In this document: piece after piece, positions 46,646-57,360 of the stretch
How positions within the stretch are numbered: position 1 is the stretch's first letter
How the letters are laid out: each line of letters begins with the position of its first letter
DNA from: Physcomitrium patens
Taxonomy: Eukaryota > Streptophyta > Bryopsida > Funariales > Funariaceae
Assembly (NCBI RefSeq): GCF_000002425.4
Contig: NC_037270.1
Span: 14,216,307 to 14,280,306 of the forward strand
DNA length: 64,000 nucleotides
Direction of reading: 5' to 3'
The notes under the pieces: model-generated
Database searches by the model: none
What the model was told of the DNA's origin: nothing
The model's input: only the letters and a program-made list of their open reading frames with translations
Program-made: the position numbers and the translations under genes

Positions 46646-47990
46646 TCATCTTGATTTTGATGGATGTCGTCGATGAAAAGCCTCCACTGCCTTTGCTGCA
46701 TTTGCAAGATTCTTTAATGGCTCCCATGTGCGTTCACTAATACCATATCCGCGCCAATGGACAAGATATTCTAATTTATTTTGGTGCCGCCTTGAATCTA
46801 AGATTTCTTCTACTTCAAACTCTTCATTATTGTCCACTTCTATAAGATGAGGTGGAGCTTGTCGTCTTCTTGGTATGTCCACTGTCTTGTATGATTCAAG
46901 AAGAGATACGTGGAATACTAGATGGATTTTCATTGATTTTGGTAGATCTAAACGATATGCAATTGGATTGATTTGTGCAAAAATAGAAAATGGTCCTAGC
47001 CTTTGATAGTCCAACTTGTCATAAGGACGAGTGGTTTTGATATTGCGACGAAGTAGCCATACCTTATCACCCAAGATGAATGATGGTTGTTCCTTTCGAT
47101 AGACATCCGCATTGGCCTTTTGTTGTTCTTGAGTCTCTTTTAACTGCGCCTTCATCGTTGCATGTAGCTCTGATAAATGAATTGCCAAATCTTTTGCAGC
47201 AGGATTATCAACTTTTGAAAAGTCAAAAGTATGAAGTCGTGGATGATAACCATAATTAGCAAAGAAAGGTGTTTGTTTTGTAGAAGAATGTACCGTGTTA
47301 TTGTAAGCAAACTCTGCCAATGGCAAAAGAGTTGTCCAATCATCTTGTTGGTAATTAATAGTACATCTTAAATATTGCTCCAAAACTTGATTAACACGCT
47401 CCGTTTGTCCATCAGTTTGAGGATGGAATGCCGAAGATAGTTTTATATCCACTTTAAGAATCTTGAAAAGAGTCCGCCAAAATCTTGATATAAATTGAGT
47501 TCTCCTATCTGATATAATATCCTTGGATAATCCATAATAGCGATAGATATTGTCAAGAAAGAGCTTAGCTATTTCTTCACCTGTGATAGATTTTGTACAT
47601 GGTACAAAATGTGCCATCTTGGTAAAACGATCTACTATCACAAATATAGAGTCATAAGAACCTGAGATTGAAAGATCCGTGATGAAGTCCATAGAAATAG
47701 AAGACCATGGTTGTTTTGGAATGGGTAATGGCTGAAGAAGTTCAAAAGGTCGATGACGAGGAGTTTTCGATCTTGAGTAAACATCACATGATTGTACAAA
47801 ATCTTTAACTGCCTTCCACATTTGAGGCCACCAAAAATCTCTAGATATCAGCTCTAAAGTCTTATTATATCAGAAATGTCCTACTGCTGGCAAGTAGTGA
47901 CGAGCTTGAAGAATACGTAAACGTGCTTCTCCTTTGGAACATATAGGCATCATTCAAAATAGAGTAGGTTGTTGTTGAATTCAAATTTAA
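46646..47990 (-). pseudogene. Integrase with C-terminal chromodomain, young chromovirus (5' part broken)
   Basis: The open part (47,821-46,646, 391 codons) holds the integrase core: Asp in SMDFITDL, Asp in IISDRRTQF (usually SDRGTQF), and Glu in ERVNQVLEQYLR, the DDE triad. The C-terminus is a chromodomain (FEVEEILDSRR, YLVHWRGY, TWEPLKNL), which in chromoviruses steers insertion toward marked chromatin. Upstream, the zinc-binding part is damaged: a TGA at about 47,870 interrupts GHF.YNKT, and the frame shifts near 47,955. The TGA lies where an Arg codon CGA would be expected, a C-to-T change. Confidence 0.85.
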
Positions 47991-48120
47991 ATGGATCATG
48001 AGATTTAGAAAGATTGTTCTTGATATCATGAACAAGAGGGTGTGAAGACATACTTAACTGGACTTGCTTAAAGAAAGTTAAATCAACAGTCAATGTTGAT
48101 TTTATTGCTCGAAGATGAAA

Positions 48121-50133
48121 TTATTCCGGCTTCAAGAGAACCGTTCTTTGTTGCTCAAAAGCTGCATCTCCTTCTTTTGGTGCAAAATAAGAACGTCTAG
48201 ATAAGGCATCAGATAAACCTTGTTGTTTTCCTGGCCGATAAGTGATAATGAACTCGAATCTTGATAAAGACATGCTCCAACGAGCTTGGCGACAATTTAA
48301 TATGCGTGCTGACATAAAATATTCGAGGTTCTTGTGATCCGTATACACAGTGACTGGACTTGAAGCGTTTTCTAGATAATGACGCCATTCTTGAAAAGAA
48401 TCCATAATTGCAAGAAGTTCTTTGTCATGGATCTCATAAATGATTTCTGTTGCTGAGAATTTTCTTGAATGAAAGGCTACTGGATGAAGCTTGTCATCTA
48501 TTCCCATTTGTGGTAAAACCGCACCTAGAGCAAATTTCGATGCATCTCTTTCCATAAAGAATGCTTTGGAAAAATCAACACGATACAAGATTGGTGCAGA
48601 AACAAATGTTGTTTTCAAAGATTCAAAAGCAACTTCCACTTCTTGATTCCATTGGAGTTTGTCTTTACAAGTCAAACGTATAAGTAGAGCTGCAACTCGA
48701 GAGAAGTCTTTGATGAAGATCCGATAGTAGTTGGCAAATTCCAAAAAACATTGGACATCTCTTACCGTTTTTGGGATCTTCCAGTCTATAATAGTTTGAA
48801 CTTTCTTAGGATCCATCATAAGTTCATCATTTGAAATGATGTAACCTAAGAAATCGACTTGAGTAGTGTGGAATACACACTTTTCTATATTGGCATAGAG
48901 TCCTGCATCTCTTAATTTTTGTAACACATGATGAACATGAAGTTCATGTTCTTTTGGATTCTTAGAATAGATCAAGATGTCGTCTAGATAACATACCACG
49001 AAATCGTCCAAAAACTCTCGAAAAACATCATTCATTAGATGTTGAAAATCTGTTGGTACATTTGTAAGTCTAAAAGGTATGACGTTGTATTCAAAATGTC
49101 TATACCTAGTTCGAAACATAGTGTTCCATTCATCTCCTTCTTTGATGCGTACTAGATTGTATGCTCCTTGAAGATCTATTTTTGTATAGATCTTAGCTTG
49201 ATTCAGCTGATCAAGAAGTCCAGATATTAAAGGTAGTGGATACCTATTTTTGATGGTAATCTTGTTGAGTCCTTGATAATCAACACACATCCGCAATGAT
49301 CCATCTTTTTTCTTCACAAACAGAATTGGAGGTCCTGCCGGAGATTTAGAATGGCGTATGAAATTCTTGGCTAGATTTTCTTCAATATACTCCTTGAATT
49401 CAGCCAATTCATTTTGTGATAAACTATAGATTGGTCCGAATGGCGGTTGTGCTCCTTCTTGAAGGTCAATTGAGCAATCATAGGGACGATGTTCCGGGAG
49501 TGTATCCGCATTCTTTTTTTCAAATACATCTTGAAATTCTTGATATTGGCTTGGAATGCCACTTGAAGTCTTTTCACCAATAGAAACGGGTGTAGCATAA
49601 ATAATGTATGGTGATTCTTTCATAGCAGCATGCAAGAAAGCTTTTGCACCTATAAATACAGGTTTAATTGAACTGGACTTATGACTTTCTACTTGATTAA
49701 CTACACTGTTAGTTATACTTTTAGAGAAAGTAAGAGTTCGGGAAATCCAATCTATTTGAGGGTTGTATTTTTCTAACCACGATAAACCTAAAATGACTGG
49801 ATTAGAGGGAGATCTAATGATATTAAATACTACAAAACTATTATGACCATTGATTATTACTTCTATAGGAATGGTTTCATGAGTAATATCTCTAGAAGAC
49901 AATGGACGATCATCTATGACTTCTACATGAACAGGTTTAGTTTTCTTTACTAAAGATATGCTATGTCTTTTAGTAAATTCTTCATCTAAAAAACACGCTG
50001 AGGCTCCCGAATCTAACAAGGCAGAGACTTTGTAATGTTTAGGTCCCAAAATAACATTTAATGTAAAACAAGGAGAGGGCTCTAAGGAGAGAATAGGACC
50101 TTTACTAGAAGTTGTGCAAGGTTCTAGCCGCAC
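48121..50133 (-). CDS. Protease, reverse transcriptase and RNase H of the young chromovirus
   Basis: A 670-codon open frame, read in the -1 frame relative to gag; no ATG marks its start, so translation probably depends on frameshifting. Order: aspartic protease (LLDSGASACFLD), reverse transcriptase (QAKIYTKIDLQGAYN, CYLDDILIYSKN with the YLDD box) and RNase H (EIHDKELLAIMDSF, VYTDHKNLEYF). Several normally invariant positions are changed, for example FRLTNVPTDFQ where the family reads F-G-L-T-N-A-P, and ERDAS in place of the usual TDAS. The open frame ends at a TAA in the RNase H-integrase linker. Probably inactive despite its length. Confidence 0.88.
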   Translation of the reverse strand: MRLEPCTTSSKGPILSLEPSPCFTLNVILGPKHYKVSALLDSGASACFLDEEFTKRHSISLVKKTKPVHVEVIDDRPLSSRDITHETIPIEVIINGHNSFVVFNIIRSPSNPVILGLSWLEKYNPQIDWISRTLTFSKSITNSVVNQVESHKSSSIKPVFIGAKAFLHAAMKESPYIIYATPVSIGEKTSSGIPSQYQEFQDVFEKKNADTLPEHRPYDCSIDLQEGAQPPFGPIYSLSQNELAEFKEYIEENLAKNFIRHSKSPAGPPILFVKKKDGSLRMCVDYQGLNKITIKNRYPLPLISGLLDQLNQAKIYTKIDLQGAYNLVRIKEGDEWNTMFRTRYRHFEYNVIPFRLTNVPTDFQHLMNDVFREFLDDFVVCYLDDILIYSKNPKEHELHVHHVLQKLRDAGLYANIEKCVFHTTQVDFLGYIISNDELMMDPKKVQTIIDWKIPKTVRDVQCFLEFANYYRIFIKDFSRVAALLIRLTCKDKLQWNQEVEVAFESLKTTFVSAPILYRVDFSKAFFMERDASKFALGAVLPQMGIDDKLHPVAFHSRKFSATEIIYEIHDKELLAIMDSFQEWRHYLENASSPVTVYTDHKNLEYFMSARILNCRQARWSMSLSRFEFIITYRPGKQQGLSDALSRRSYFAPKEGDAAFEQQRTVLLKPE

Positions 50134-50138
50134 GGTCC

Positions 50139-51146
50139 CTATTGTAGCTGGACAAACTTGTTTTTCGACATATTATCTTCTTTCACAGCCATACTCCTCA
50201 TTTTGTGATTGCGTCGTTTCTTTGGACAATGTTGAGCAGTGTACTTTGGTTCTCCACAATATAAACATAATCCTTCTTGACGACGACGAGTCTTTTCTTG
50301 CTCAGTAAGAGGTTTGAAACGTACTGCATCAATTTGCATATCCTCTACTTCCGAATGTATGTGTTGAAGAGGTGTTGGTGTTGCCATTGAATTATAGTAA
50401 CATTGAGGTCCACTTGTACGGTTCTCAGATCGGAATTCAAAAAGGCGATTGTCGCACTTCACAGCAAAGTCAATTGCTTGACTCAATGTTTGAGGATCAG
50501 GTAAGTTGAGCATTAATTTTTTTACCTCATATTGTAATCCGTAGAGAAATTGGCTAATAAGTGCAGCATCATTCTACTTGATATCAGTTGCAAGTTATCG
50601 AAATTGTGAAGCATATAACGTTACTGATCGATTGCCTTGTCGTAAAATACGGATCTTATTGGTTGCAATACGAATTACATCATGTTCTCCATACATGGAT
50701 TGAAACTCCGCCAAAAAAGCCTCTAGATTATCCAATATTGGATCTCGTTGTTCAAGAAAAGCTGAAAAATACGATAGTGCCGAACCTGAAAGAAGCGTAC
50801 CAATGAATCTAACTTGTGATCTTGGAGTTGGATAGCTTTGGGGTTGAAGTTCAATCACAAGTTGTACTTGATTGATAAATCCTCGAAACTTGGATCTGGT
50901 GCCATCAAACTTCTCGGACAGGGCAATTCTTGGTTCTCTAATATTTGAAGGGCGTTCTACCATAGGAAAAAGGATATGGTTTGGTGCAGATGTTGAAGCA
51001 GCTCCAACCATTTCTATATCTTCACTTCTTACCAATCTTGTTGCTCCTTGTGGTGGTAAATTGAATTGATGCATTGCAAGCATTAACTTCCTCAATTGCT
51101 CTTGCATTTGTGCCATTGCACTCTTCATTTCAAGAAGTTCTGCCAT
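50139..51146 (-). pseudogene. Gag of the young chromovirus, broken by two stops
   Basis: The frame starts MAELLEMKSAMAQMQEQLRK (coiled coil). The capsid region includes KFDGTRSKFRGFINQ and LEAFLAEFQSMYGE. It then meets TAA at 50,595-50,597 and TAG at 50,574-50,576, and reopens to a zinc-knuckle-like CLYCGEPKYTAQHC. In that knuckle the usual third ligand His is Tyr. Both stops and the His-to-Tyr change are explained by single C-to-T or G-to-A changes. The frame ends NKFVQLQ just where the -1-frame pol begins. Confidence 0.88.
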
Positions 51147-51358
51147 GATAACACTTAGAAGAGAGAAGATGTCTAATATCGCTCAAGACAACCAGAAAAG
51201 AGGACTTGCAGACAAAGAAAATACTAAGGACAATATCAGTTTAGAAGAGGGTAATCCGCAACTTCTAATACGCTTATATCTTATCAAGAAAAAGGGGTAA
51301 TCCACTCTTAATCAAGATTAGACAAAGCTCTGATATTGTAGGTGTACTCTTGTCAATC

Positions 51359-51920
51359 TGTCAAGGATAAGAACTCGATGAAAAAAATAATTCAGACAAG
51401 TGAGCCTTCACTCAAAGAGAGGTAACAAAATATATATAAATAAGTATATATATTGAAAGAGGAACTGGAATGGCTATTGCCAAAAGACAAGAAAACTAGA
51501 GACCCTTGAAACTAGACTAGAAGCAAGAAAGGAGTTGACAAGAGTGAAGAAGCCTTCACTCTTGTCTCTATATATACTATCTAACTAAGAGCTACGTGGC
51601 GACGTTCTATAGGACCTCCAATATGTGTTGACTTTGTAGGGCACATGCCTTGACTTACAAGGCAAGTTTTTCTACGTGTGGGCCACATAGTTACCTTAAT
51701 CTTTAAGCTAACAACATGTGTGGCACATGGCCAACTTGTTGACCACGTTTCTAATCCAAAAAGTCAATTAAAGACACCTATGAAGTCAAAGCAGTGTCTA
51801 GGAAGTTTCTAGGAAGCTTCCATATTAAATATTATAGAATTAACTTACTTTTACCTACTTTTACTTACTTCTACCTATTTCTATATGTAATTATTAGCTT
51901 ACATGATTATGGCCGTAACA
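51359..51920 (-). repeat. 5' LTR of the young chromovirus
   Basis: 562 bp, TG...CA, with its outer end against the CCAAG duplication at 51,921. Promoter elements were not resolved. Confidence 0.93.
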
Positions 51921-52052
51921 CCAAGTCGATAATAAGACAGAGTAGGAAAACGGGGCTCTTTAGTAAAGGCGCCAAGAGCCAATACTCAAAATAGCTACTG
52001 TCTCTCAAAGGCAAATGGCATTACCTCAGACAAGTATAAAAAGAGTTGACTG

Positions 52053-53960
52053 GTGTATCTATCAAGACTACTAAGAAGACAACTATGTCAAGTGGTTGTA
52101 GATTGTAGTTCTACAAAAAATTATATTTCAATTGAAATTATCAATGAAATTAAAATTAAAACTAAGATAATTAAGGGAGGAAGTATATACCTTATAGATG
52201 ACCAAAAGAACATATTGATTGAGACATATGAAGAAGAAACCTTGGTATTGACTAATACCTACATCTTAAGAGAGAGGTTCAAGGTGACAAGCTAAGATAT
52301 GATGTTAAAGTTGGTATGCCATGGCTAGAGATGAAAAATAAGCAAGTTGGTTGGATAGCAAGAATAATCTTCTTCAAAGATGGTAGACGAAAGATGACTC
52401 TTTGTATCTTTGCATCAAGTGAAGAAGAAAGACAATTTGCAACCAAAGATTTACTCGTAAGAACGACTTTTATGAAGAAGCCAATACAGCATAAGCAATC
52501 AGTATATATAGTAGTTCTAAATCTTATATCAATGCTAGGAAAGATAGCCAAAGGAGTAGAACGAGGAGATCAACTCATACAAAAATATCGGAATGTCTTT
52601 CTAACTTACCTACTTGGTGGCATGTTTCTTCATCGAGATGGCTCTTTTCAAATAGAACTATTGTCTTGAATCAAACTAGCAAGTTGACCAATTTATTGCC
52701 TAGTATCAAACGAATTTAAATAGCTACAAAAGACATTGGATGAACTGTTGGAAAATGGCCTTATTTGAGAAAGTACATCACTATGGAGAGCATCTATACT
52801 CTTTGCATCCAAGAAAGATGGTGGACTTTATCTTTGCATTGACTATCAAGGCCTTAATAAGCAGAGTATTAAGAATGAATATCCACTTCTATGCGTGGAT
52901 GATCTTCTTGACTAACTTTGAGGTACTACCATTTTTAGTAAATTGAATCTTTGGAGCAACTATTGGAAGACACCTATTGCAAGAGATGATGTAGAAAAGA
53001 TGACATTTTGTTCGTGCTATGGACATTTTGAATGGCTGATTTTATCTTTTGGCCTCACCAATGCTCCAACTTCTTTTACATATTATATAAACAAATTATT
53101 TTGGAATCTTTTAAATAAATATGTAATTGTCTTCATTGATAATATCCTTATATATAATAAAATCCTTTAAGAGCATGAGTAACACTTATGAGAAGTGCTA
53201 CATCAATTATAAGATAGTGTCTTCAATTGTAAGTAATTTAAATGTGAAGTTACAAAGTCAAAAGTCACTTTTTTGGAGCATGTGGTGTTCTTTGAAGGCA
53301 TGCATATGGAATAAGATAAGGTGAAAGCCATGGAAGATTAGCCAACCCCAAAGGATGCTTTTGAAGTTTGTTCATTTTTAGGCCTTGTTAGATATTATTG
53401 ATATTTTGTTTGACAATTTGTATACATTGTTATCTCATTAACGAATCTATTAGAAAAAGGTGCCTGATTTGAATGGAAATCGGAACCGCAAAATACCTTT
53501 GATAGGTTGAAGGATGCACTTATTGCTGCTCCAATATTGCAACCATATGATCTCAAGCTTCTTTGTATGCTTGACATTGATGCTTCTGACTTTGTTATTG
53601 GAAAAATCTTTCAACAAGACTTTGGTAGGAGCCTTTAACTTGTGGCATATAAATCATGCAAGCTGAAAATGATAGACTACAATTACTCTACACGTGATTG
53701 ACAACAATTAACAATTATATACACCACAAAGATATGACAATACTATCTGTTAGAGAAGCCAAAGGTTGTTTGGATTAACCATCAACCCTTACTACACGAT
53801 TTGTATCTGAAAAATATGAAATTACGACATCATTATTGAAAGAATAGTTGTAATTTTTTTGATATCCAGCTTAAATACAAGTAAGGAAAATAACATGCAA
53901 TGCTAGATAGCTTATTGCAAACATTAGATTTAAAGGATAAATTGGGAGACAAGGGAGAAG
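52053..53960 (+). pseudogene. Protease, reverse transcriptase and RNase H remnants of the older element
   Basis: Broken frames carry VVVDCSSTKNYIS (protease-like), [15 protein letters not shown] and ILSFGLTNAPTSF, VIVFIDNILIY (RT palm, with the second catalytic box altered to IDN), then FDRLKDALIAAP and LDIDASDFVIG (RNase H). Numerous stops and shifts. Orientation is opposite to the nested young element. Confidence 0.75.
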
Positions 53961-54349
53961 TCTTTACTATAAGTAGTGTCATTTTAAATCTAACCAAAGA
54001 GCAAGAATGGAAGGAAGCTACACATTAGGATGCTTATTTCAACATAGTTAGCAATTGGTTGAAGATAGGCGATATACAATATCAAGATTACAGTCTTAGT
54101 AATGGGTTGTTCTATATCAAGAAGCAGATTTATATATCCAATAATACTATAATCTAGATCCGCATATTTCAAGAGAGATATGATATCCTAATATTCAGAT
54201 ATTTGAGGCGAGAGAAGACTCTAGAATGGATCTTAAGGACATGATTTTGGCCATATTTGGATCATAATATTTGAGCTTTCATATGCTCTTACAAATCATA
54301 TTAATGCAATAAAGCATGCAATGCAATGTCTCCTATATTATTGCAGCTA

Positions 54350-54930
54350 ATTTTACTATTTACGACATGTTGGAAGCAAGTAACTATGGATCTCATTATA
54401 TGTTTGCCGTAGATGCCTTATAATCATATTGTAGTTGCCATCTATGTGGATTGACTCTTCAAACAACTTTACTTGATCATAGTGCACTTGGATATTGATG
54501 TCCATTGATTGTATGAGACTTCTTTGATATTGTCTTTCATCACCATAGATTACATCGTGTTATTTTTTTAAATCGAGATCCATGCTTCATAGGAAGTTTT
54601 TGGCAAGTCTTGTTCAAGCTACTAGGTACATGACTTGCTATGTCTACACCCTTCTATTCTCAAATAAATGGAAAAATAGAATATGTAAATTAGACCTTGA
54701 AAGATATGTTGCAAGCATTCATGATGGTTCATTATAATGATTGGAATGAATACTTGATCTTCTTGAAGTTTATTTATAATAATATTTAAGCAAGTACCAA
54801 TCATTCACCATTTTTTCTTAACACCAATTAACATCTAATTACGCCAGCAATTTACCATTGTCCCATCAACACCAACAATTTGATAATAGAAGAATTTATA
54901 CAATGGCTTATAATGGTGTCATAGTACATG
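54350..54930 (+). pseudogene. Integrase remnant of the older element
   Basis: Fragments such as FLNRDPCFIGSFWQVLFKLL and NGKIEYVN match the second catalytic region and the region after it in Ty3/gypsy integrase. Stops and substitutions throughout. Recognisable sequence breaks off near 54,950. Confidence 0.7.
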
Positions 54931-54949
54931 TTTTTCTATCTAGGAATAG

Positions 54950-56765
54950 ACTGGGTACTTGGTTGTAGAGAGCTTATTTTTGATTTAATGGCTTCTTACT
55001 CAACAACCAATTTATCTTCAATAGAAGATCAAAACAAATAACTATTTTTTTTTTACATAAATTAATCAAATAAAGCTTTTATATATCATAAACTTTTATA
55101 CATAAATTTTGTCTATATAATCCAAGAAAAGTCTTTATATTCTTAACTATACCTTCAACTTCTTGAGTTTACCAAACTATCGTTTAGTTGGTGACTATAG
55201 TTAAAATCACCCAACTTGAATTTTATTTACAACAATAAAAAATTATCAAGATTCCATGAATACAGTAATTGTAGTAGTAATAGTAACCAATAGTAGTAGC
55301 AATAATCAACAATAGTAATAATAATTAACTTTGATAACAATAATCAATAGCAATAACAATAATTGATAATAGTAATAGTAATCAATAATTAGTAATAGTA
55401 ACCAATAACCAATAATAGTAATCAATAAGTAATAATAATAACTAATAATCAATAATAATAATCAATAACTAATAATAATAACTAATAATCAATAATAGTC
55501 ACCAATAATCAGAAACAATAACCAATCACCAAAAACAATAACAGTAACCGATAGTAGTAACAGTAATCAATAACCAATAATGATAACCAATACTAGTAAC
55601 AATAACCAATAACCAATAACAATACCTCCTTCAAAATTATAGAACTTCAATACTCAGTTTTTTCCATCCAACCATTGAATTGAGCTCAAATTTTTTGAAA
55701 AGCCAGATAATACTCTTAACTTCTACCACACAAAAAATCAACCATAAATTCATTACTGAACTCCAAATGTTGTCTATTCAAAAGCAGGTTTGGTACATAT
55801 CACCTTTACAGACATTCATATACTGATTTCATCATATCTCATTAGCTCAAAATTTAAATGCCACAAAACTTGTGTATAAAGTTTAGTAACATGAAAATAT
55901 ACATTTTTAGAGATTTTCAACCAAAATCTTGTCAAATTACCTAAGATATAACTCAAAACACAACGACTAGTAATTTGAATTAGTTATTACTCCTTAGATT
56001 CCAAGTGCTGACTTCAACTTCTAATATCTCCTTTGTTCCAGCTTAGAATTCATCAAGTAGTATATATAAAATATTGCTGAAAAAGTATTATGTTCAATTC
56101 TAGTCGCTAATCCTCTATTGTTTTTTGTATGCATGGATTATATTTAAAAGAGTGACAGTAGGTACAAAATCAATACCTCTACTTTGAGCACCTATATCTC
56201 CTTCATAATAACTCCAAATAACTCAAAAATTTCACCAAAACCATAACAAAATTTTTAAACTGTCAATTTTAGCCTTTGATGTTCAAATCCTCCTAAAAGA
56301 CTAACTCTAATTTCTAATATGGCCTCGGGCAATCTCCTTGAATTCTATTGGACAACATTTTTGACCAATAGGAATAAGAATTTGTATCATCCATCTCCAT
56401 TCATCCATATGGATGCCCTAACCACTCTTTTTGCTACCAAAATCCTTCTTCAACCTTTTTTTGTATAAGATTCACATAATATTTGCTCATTTTACTAAAT
56501 AAATTATACATTAAGTATATAATCACATTATTTTTACATAGCAACCAAACCACAATACAATAATAGCCTTATAAGAGGTACGACACCGCCTCTTTATTGC
56601 ACAAAATTGATAGAAAGAGTATGCGGATAAGACCTTGTGGACGGATAACCAAGTGTTACTCTCCAATGCCAACTCGTCACTTGTTACATCAATCCAAATC
56701 CATAAATTGGTACCTCGATGGCTTAAATCTTTTACATTTTTCTAGTGATTTTTGATGTTGTATAT
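54950..56765. other. Unassigned insertion inside the older element
   Basis: Separates the integrase remnant from the chromodomain-region relic. AT-rich, no coding similarity, with a degenerate simple-repeat array at 55,255-55,625. Probably a later insertion or expansion. Confidence 0.5.
55255..55625. repeat. Degenerate AAT/ATAACC-type simple repeat array
   Basis: About 370 bp made of interleaved AATAATAGT, ATCAATA, ACTAATA and ACCAATA units with no strict period. The + strand is strongly depleted in G. A short-unit array that has diverged. Confidence 0.85.
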
Positions 56766-56769
56766 CCTC

Positions 56770-57060
56770 TCAAGCTTTTACGACATATTCAAGTCCATCC
56801 AATCTTTCATTTTTTGCAACTGAAGGAATTTCATACCGAGCCAAAACGCTTTCCGAATTGACATCAACGACTACCATCACCAGTTATAATTGATGACCAA
56901 CAAGAATATGAAGTAGATAGCATTTTGGAGCATTGCTACGTTTTTGTGGAAGTGGACATCCATAACTTGAGTACAAAATTCTTTAGAAAGGTTATCCCAT
57001 CCATGATGCAACATGGCAACTCTGACTAAATTGCATCCATTGCTAAGAGGCAATTTGTAG
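56770..57060 (+). pseudogene. Chromodomain-region relic of the older element
   Basis: A broken frame reads VHPIFHFLQLKEFHTEPKRFPN, a stop, then PVIIDDQQEYEVDSILEH. This matches the integrase C-terminus leading into the first strand of a chromodomain, with degenerate sequence after. It shows that the older element was also a chromovirus. Confidence 0.65.
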
Positions 57061-57230
57061 ATATCATTGAGAGCAAAATGAGGGCGTTTTGTAATAATGG
57101 AGAGGGATTAAGTATAACAGGGTATAAATAAAATATTTATATTATTAACAAATAAGAATAGATAACTAAAACCATATTTGAAAAGTTATAGAAGTTTCTA
57201 GAATTGAGGTTAGATTAGTGGAAAAGATAG

Positions 57231-57360
57231 GACCTACTATGGAATATTCTAAAAAGAATTTAGAACAATTATCTAAGTAGAGCCTACTATAGAACCTTCT
57301 AAAAGGAATTTAAGGCGGTTATCTAAGTAGGATCCATTATCTAGGAACAATCTAAAAAGT
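57231..57360. repeat. 50-bp tandem repeat, 2.6 copies
   Basis: Units at 57,231-57,280 and 57,281-57,330, plus a partial unit at 57,331-57,360, share CCTACTAT..., TCTAAAA.GAATTTA and TTATCTAAGTAG. Divergence between the two full units is modest. It could be part of a retroelement LTR. Confidence 0.8.

Larger units (their letters stand above)
45526..51920 (-). mobile_element. Young Ty3/gypsy chromovirus, 6,395 bp, with intact LTRs and TSD
   Basis: Complete LTR retrotransposon on the minus strand: 5' LTR 51,359-51,920, gag 51,146-50,139, protease-RT-RNase H 50,133-48,121, integrase plus chromodomain about 47,990-46,646, an extra ORF at 46,551-46,255, then 3' LTR 46,087-45,526. The LTRs are both 562 bp, start TG and end CA, and differ at only about 7 positions by eye (about 98.8% identity), so insertion is recent. 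A candidate tRNA-iMet-like primer site (ATATCAGAGCTTTG) lies about 22 nt inside the 5' LTR rather than adjacent, so it is uncertain. A purine-rich GAATGAGGGATAA abuts the 3' LTR. Gag and integrase carry stops, so this copy is not autonomous. It sits inside the older element. Confidence 0.95.
45521..51925. repeat. Target-site duplication CCAAG flanking the young element
   Basis: CCAAG at 45,521-45,525 and again at 51,921-51,925 immediately outside the two LTRs. A perfect 5-bp duplication is the standard footprint of LTR-retrotransposon integrase and fixes the element ends. Confidence 0.92.
44650..57060 (+). mobile_element. Old, decayed Ty3/gypsy chromovirus, interrupted by a nested element
   Basis: Plus-strand remnants in gag-pol order. 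Gag-like: 44,678-45,450 (coiled-coil start, YQWLFNM, then a degenerate Zn-knuckle zone). Protease-like: about 52,060-52,250 (VVVDCSSTKNYIS). Reverse transcriptase: about 52,740-53,170 (LTNAPTSF, then VIVFIDNILIY). RNase H-like: about 53,450-53,960 (LDIDASDFVIG). Integrase core: about 54,350-54,930. A chromodomain-region relic lies at about 56,770-57,060 (PVIIDDQQEYEVDSILEH). Many stops and frameshifts. The gag and protease parts are separated by the younger element at 45,526-51,920, and the integrase and chromodomain parts by about 1.8 kb of foreign, repeat-rich DNA. I could not locate its LTRs. It is defective. Confidence 0.8.

Noticed and set aside
55255..55625. CRISPR-like array
   Set aside because: No constant repeat, no regular spacers, and a plant nuclear context; it is a simple-sequence array.
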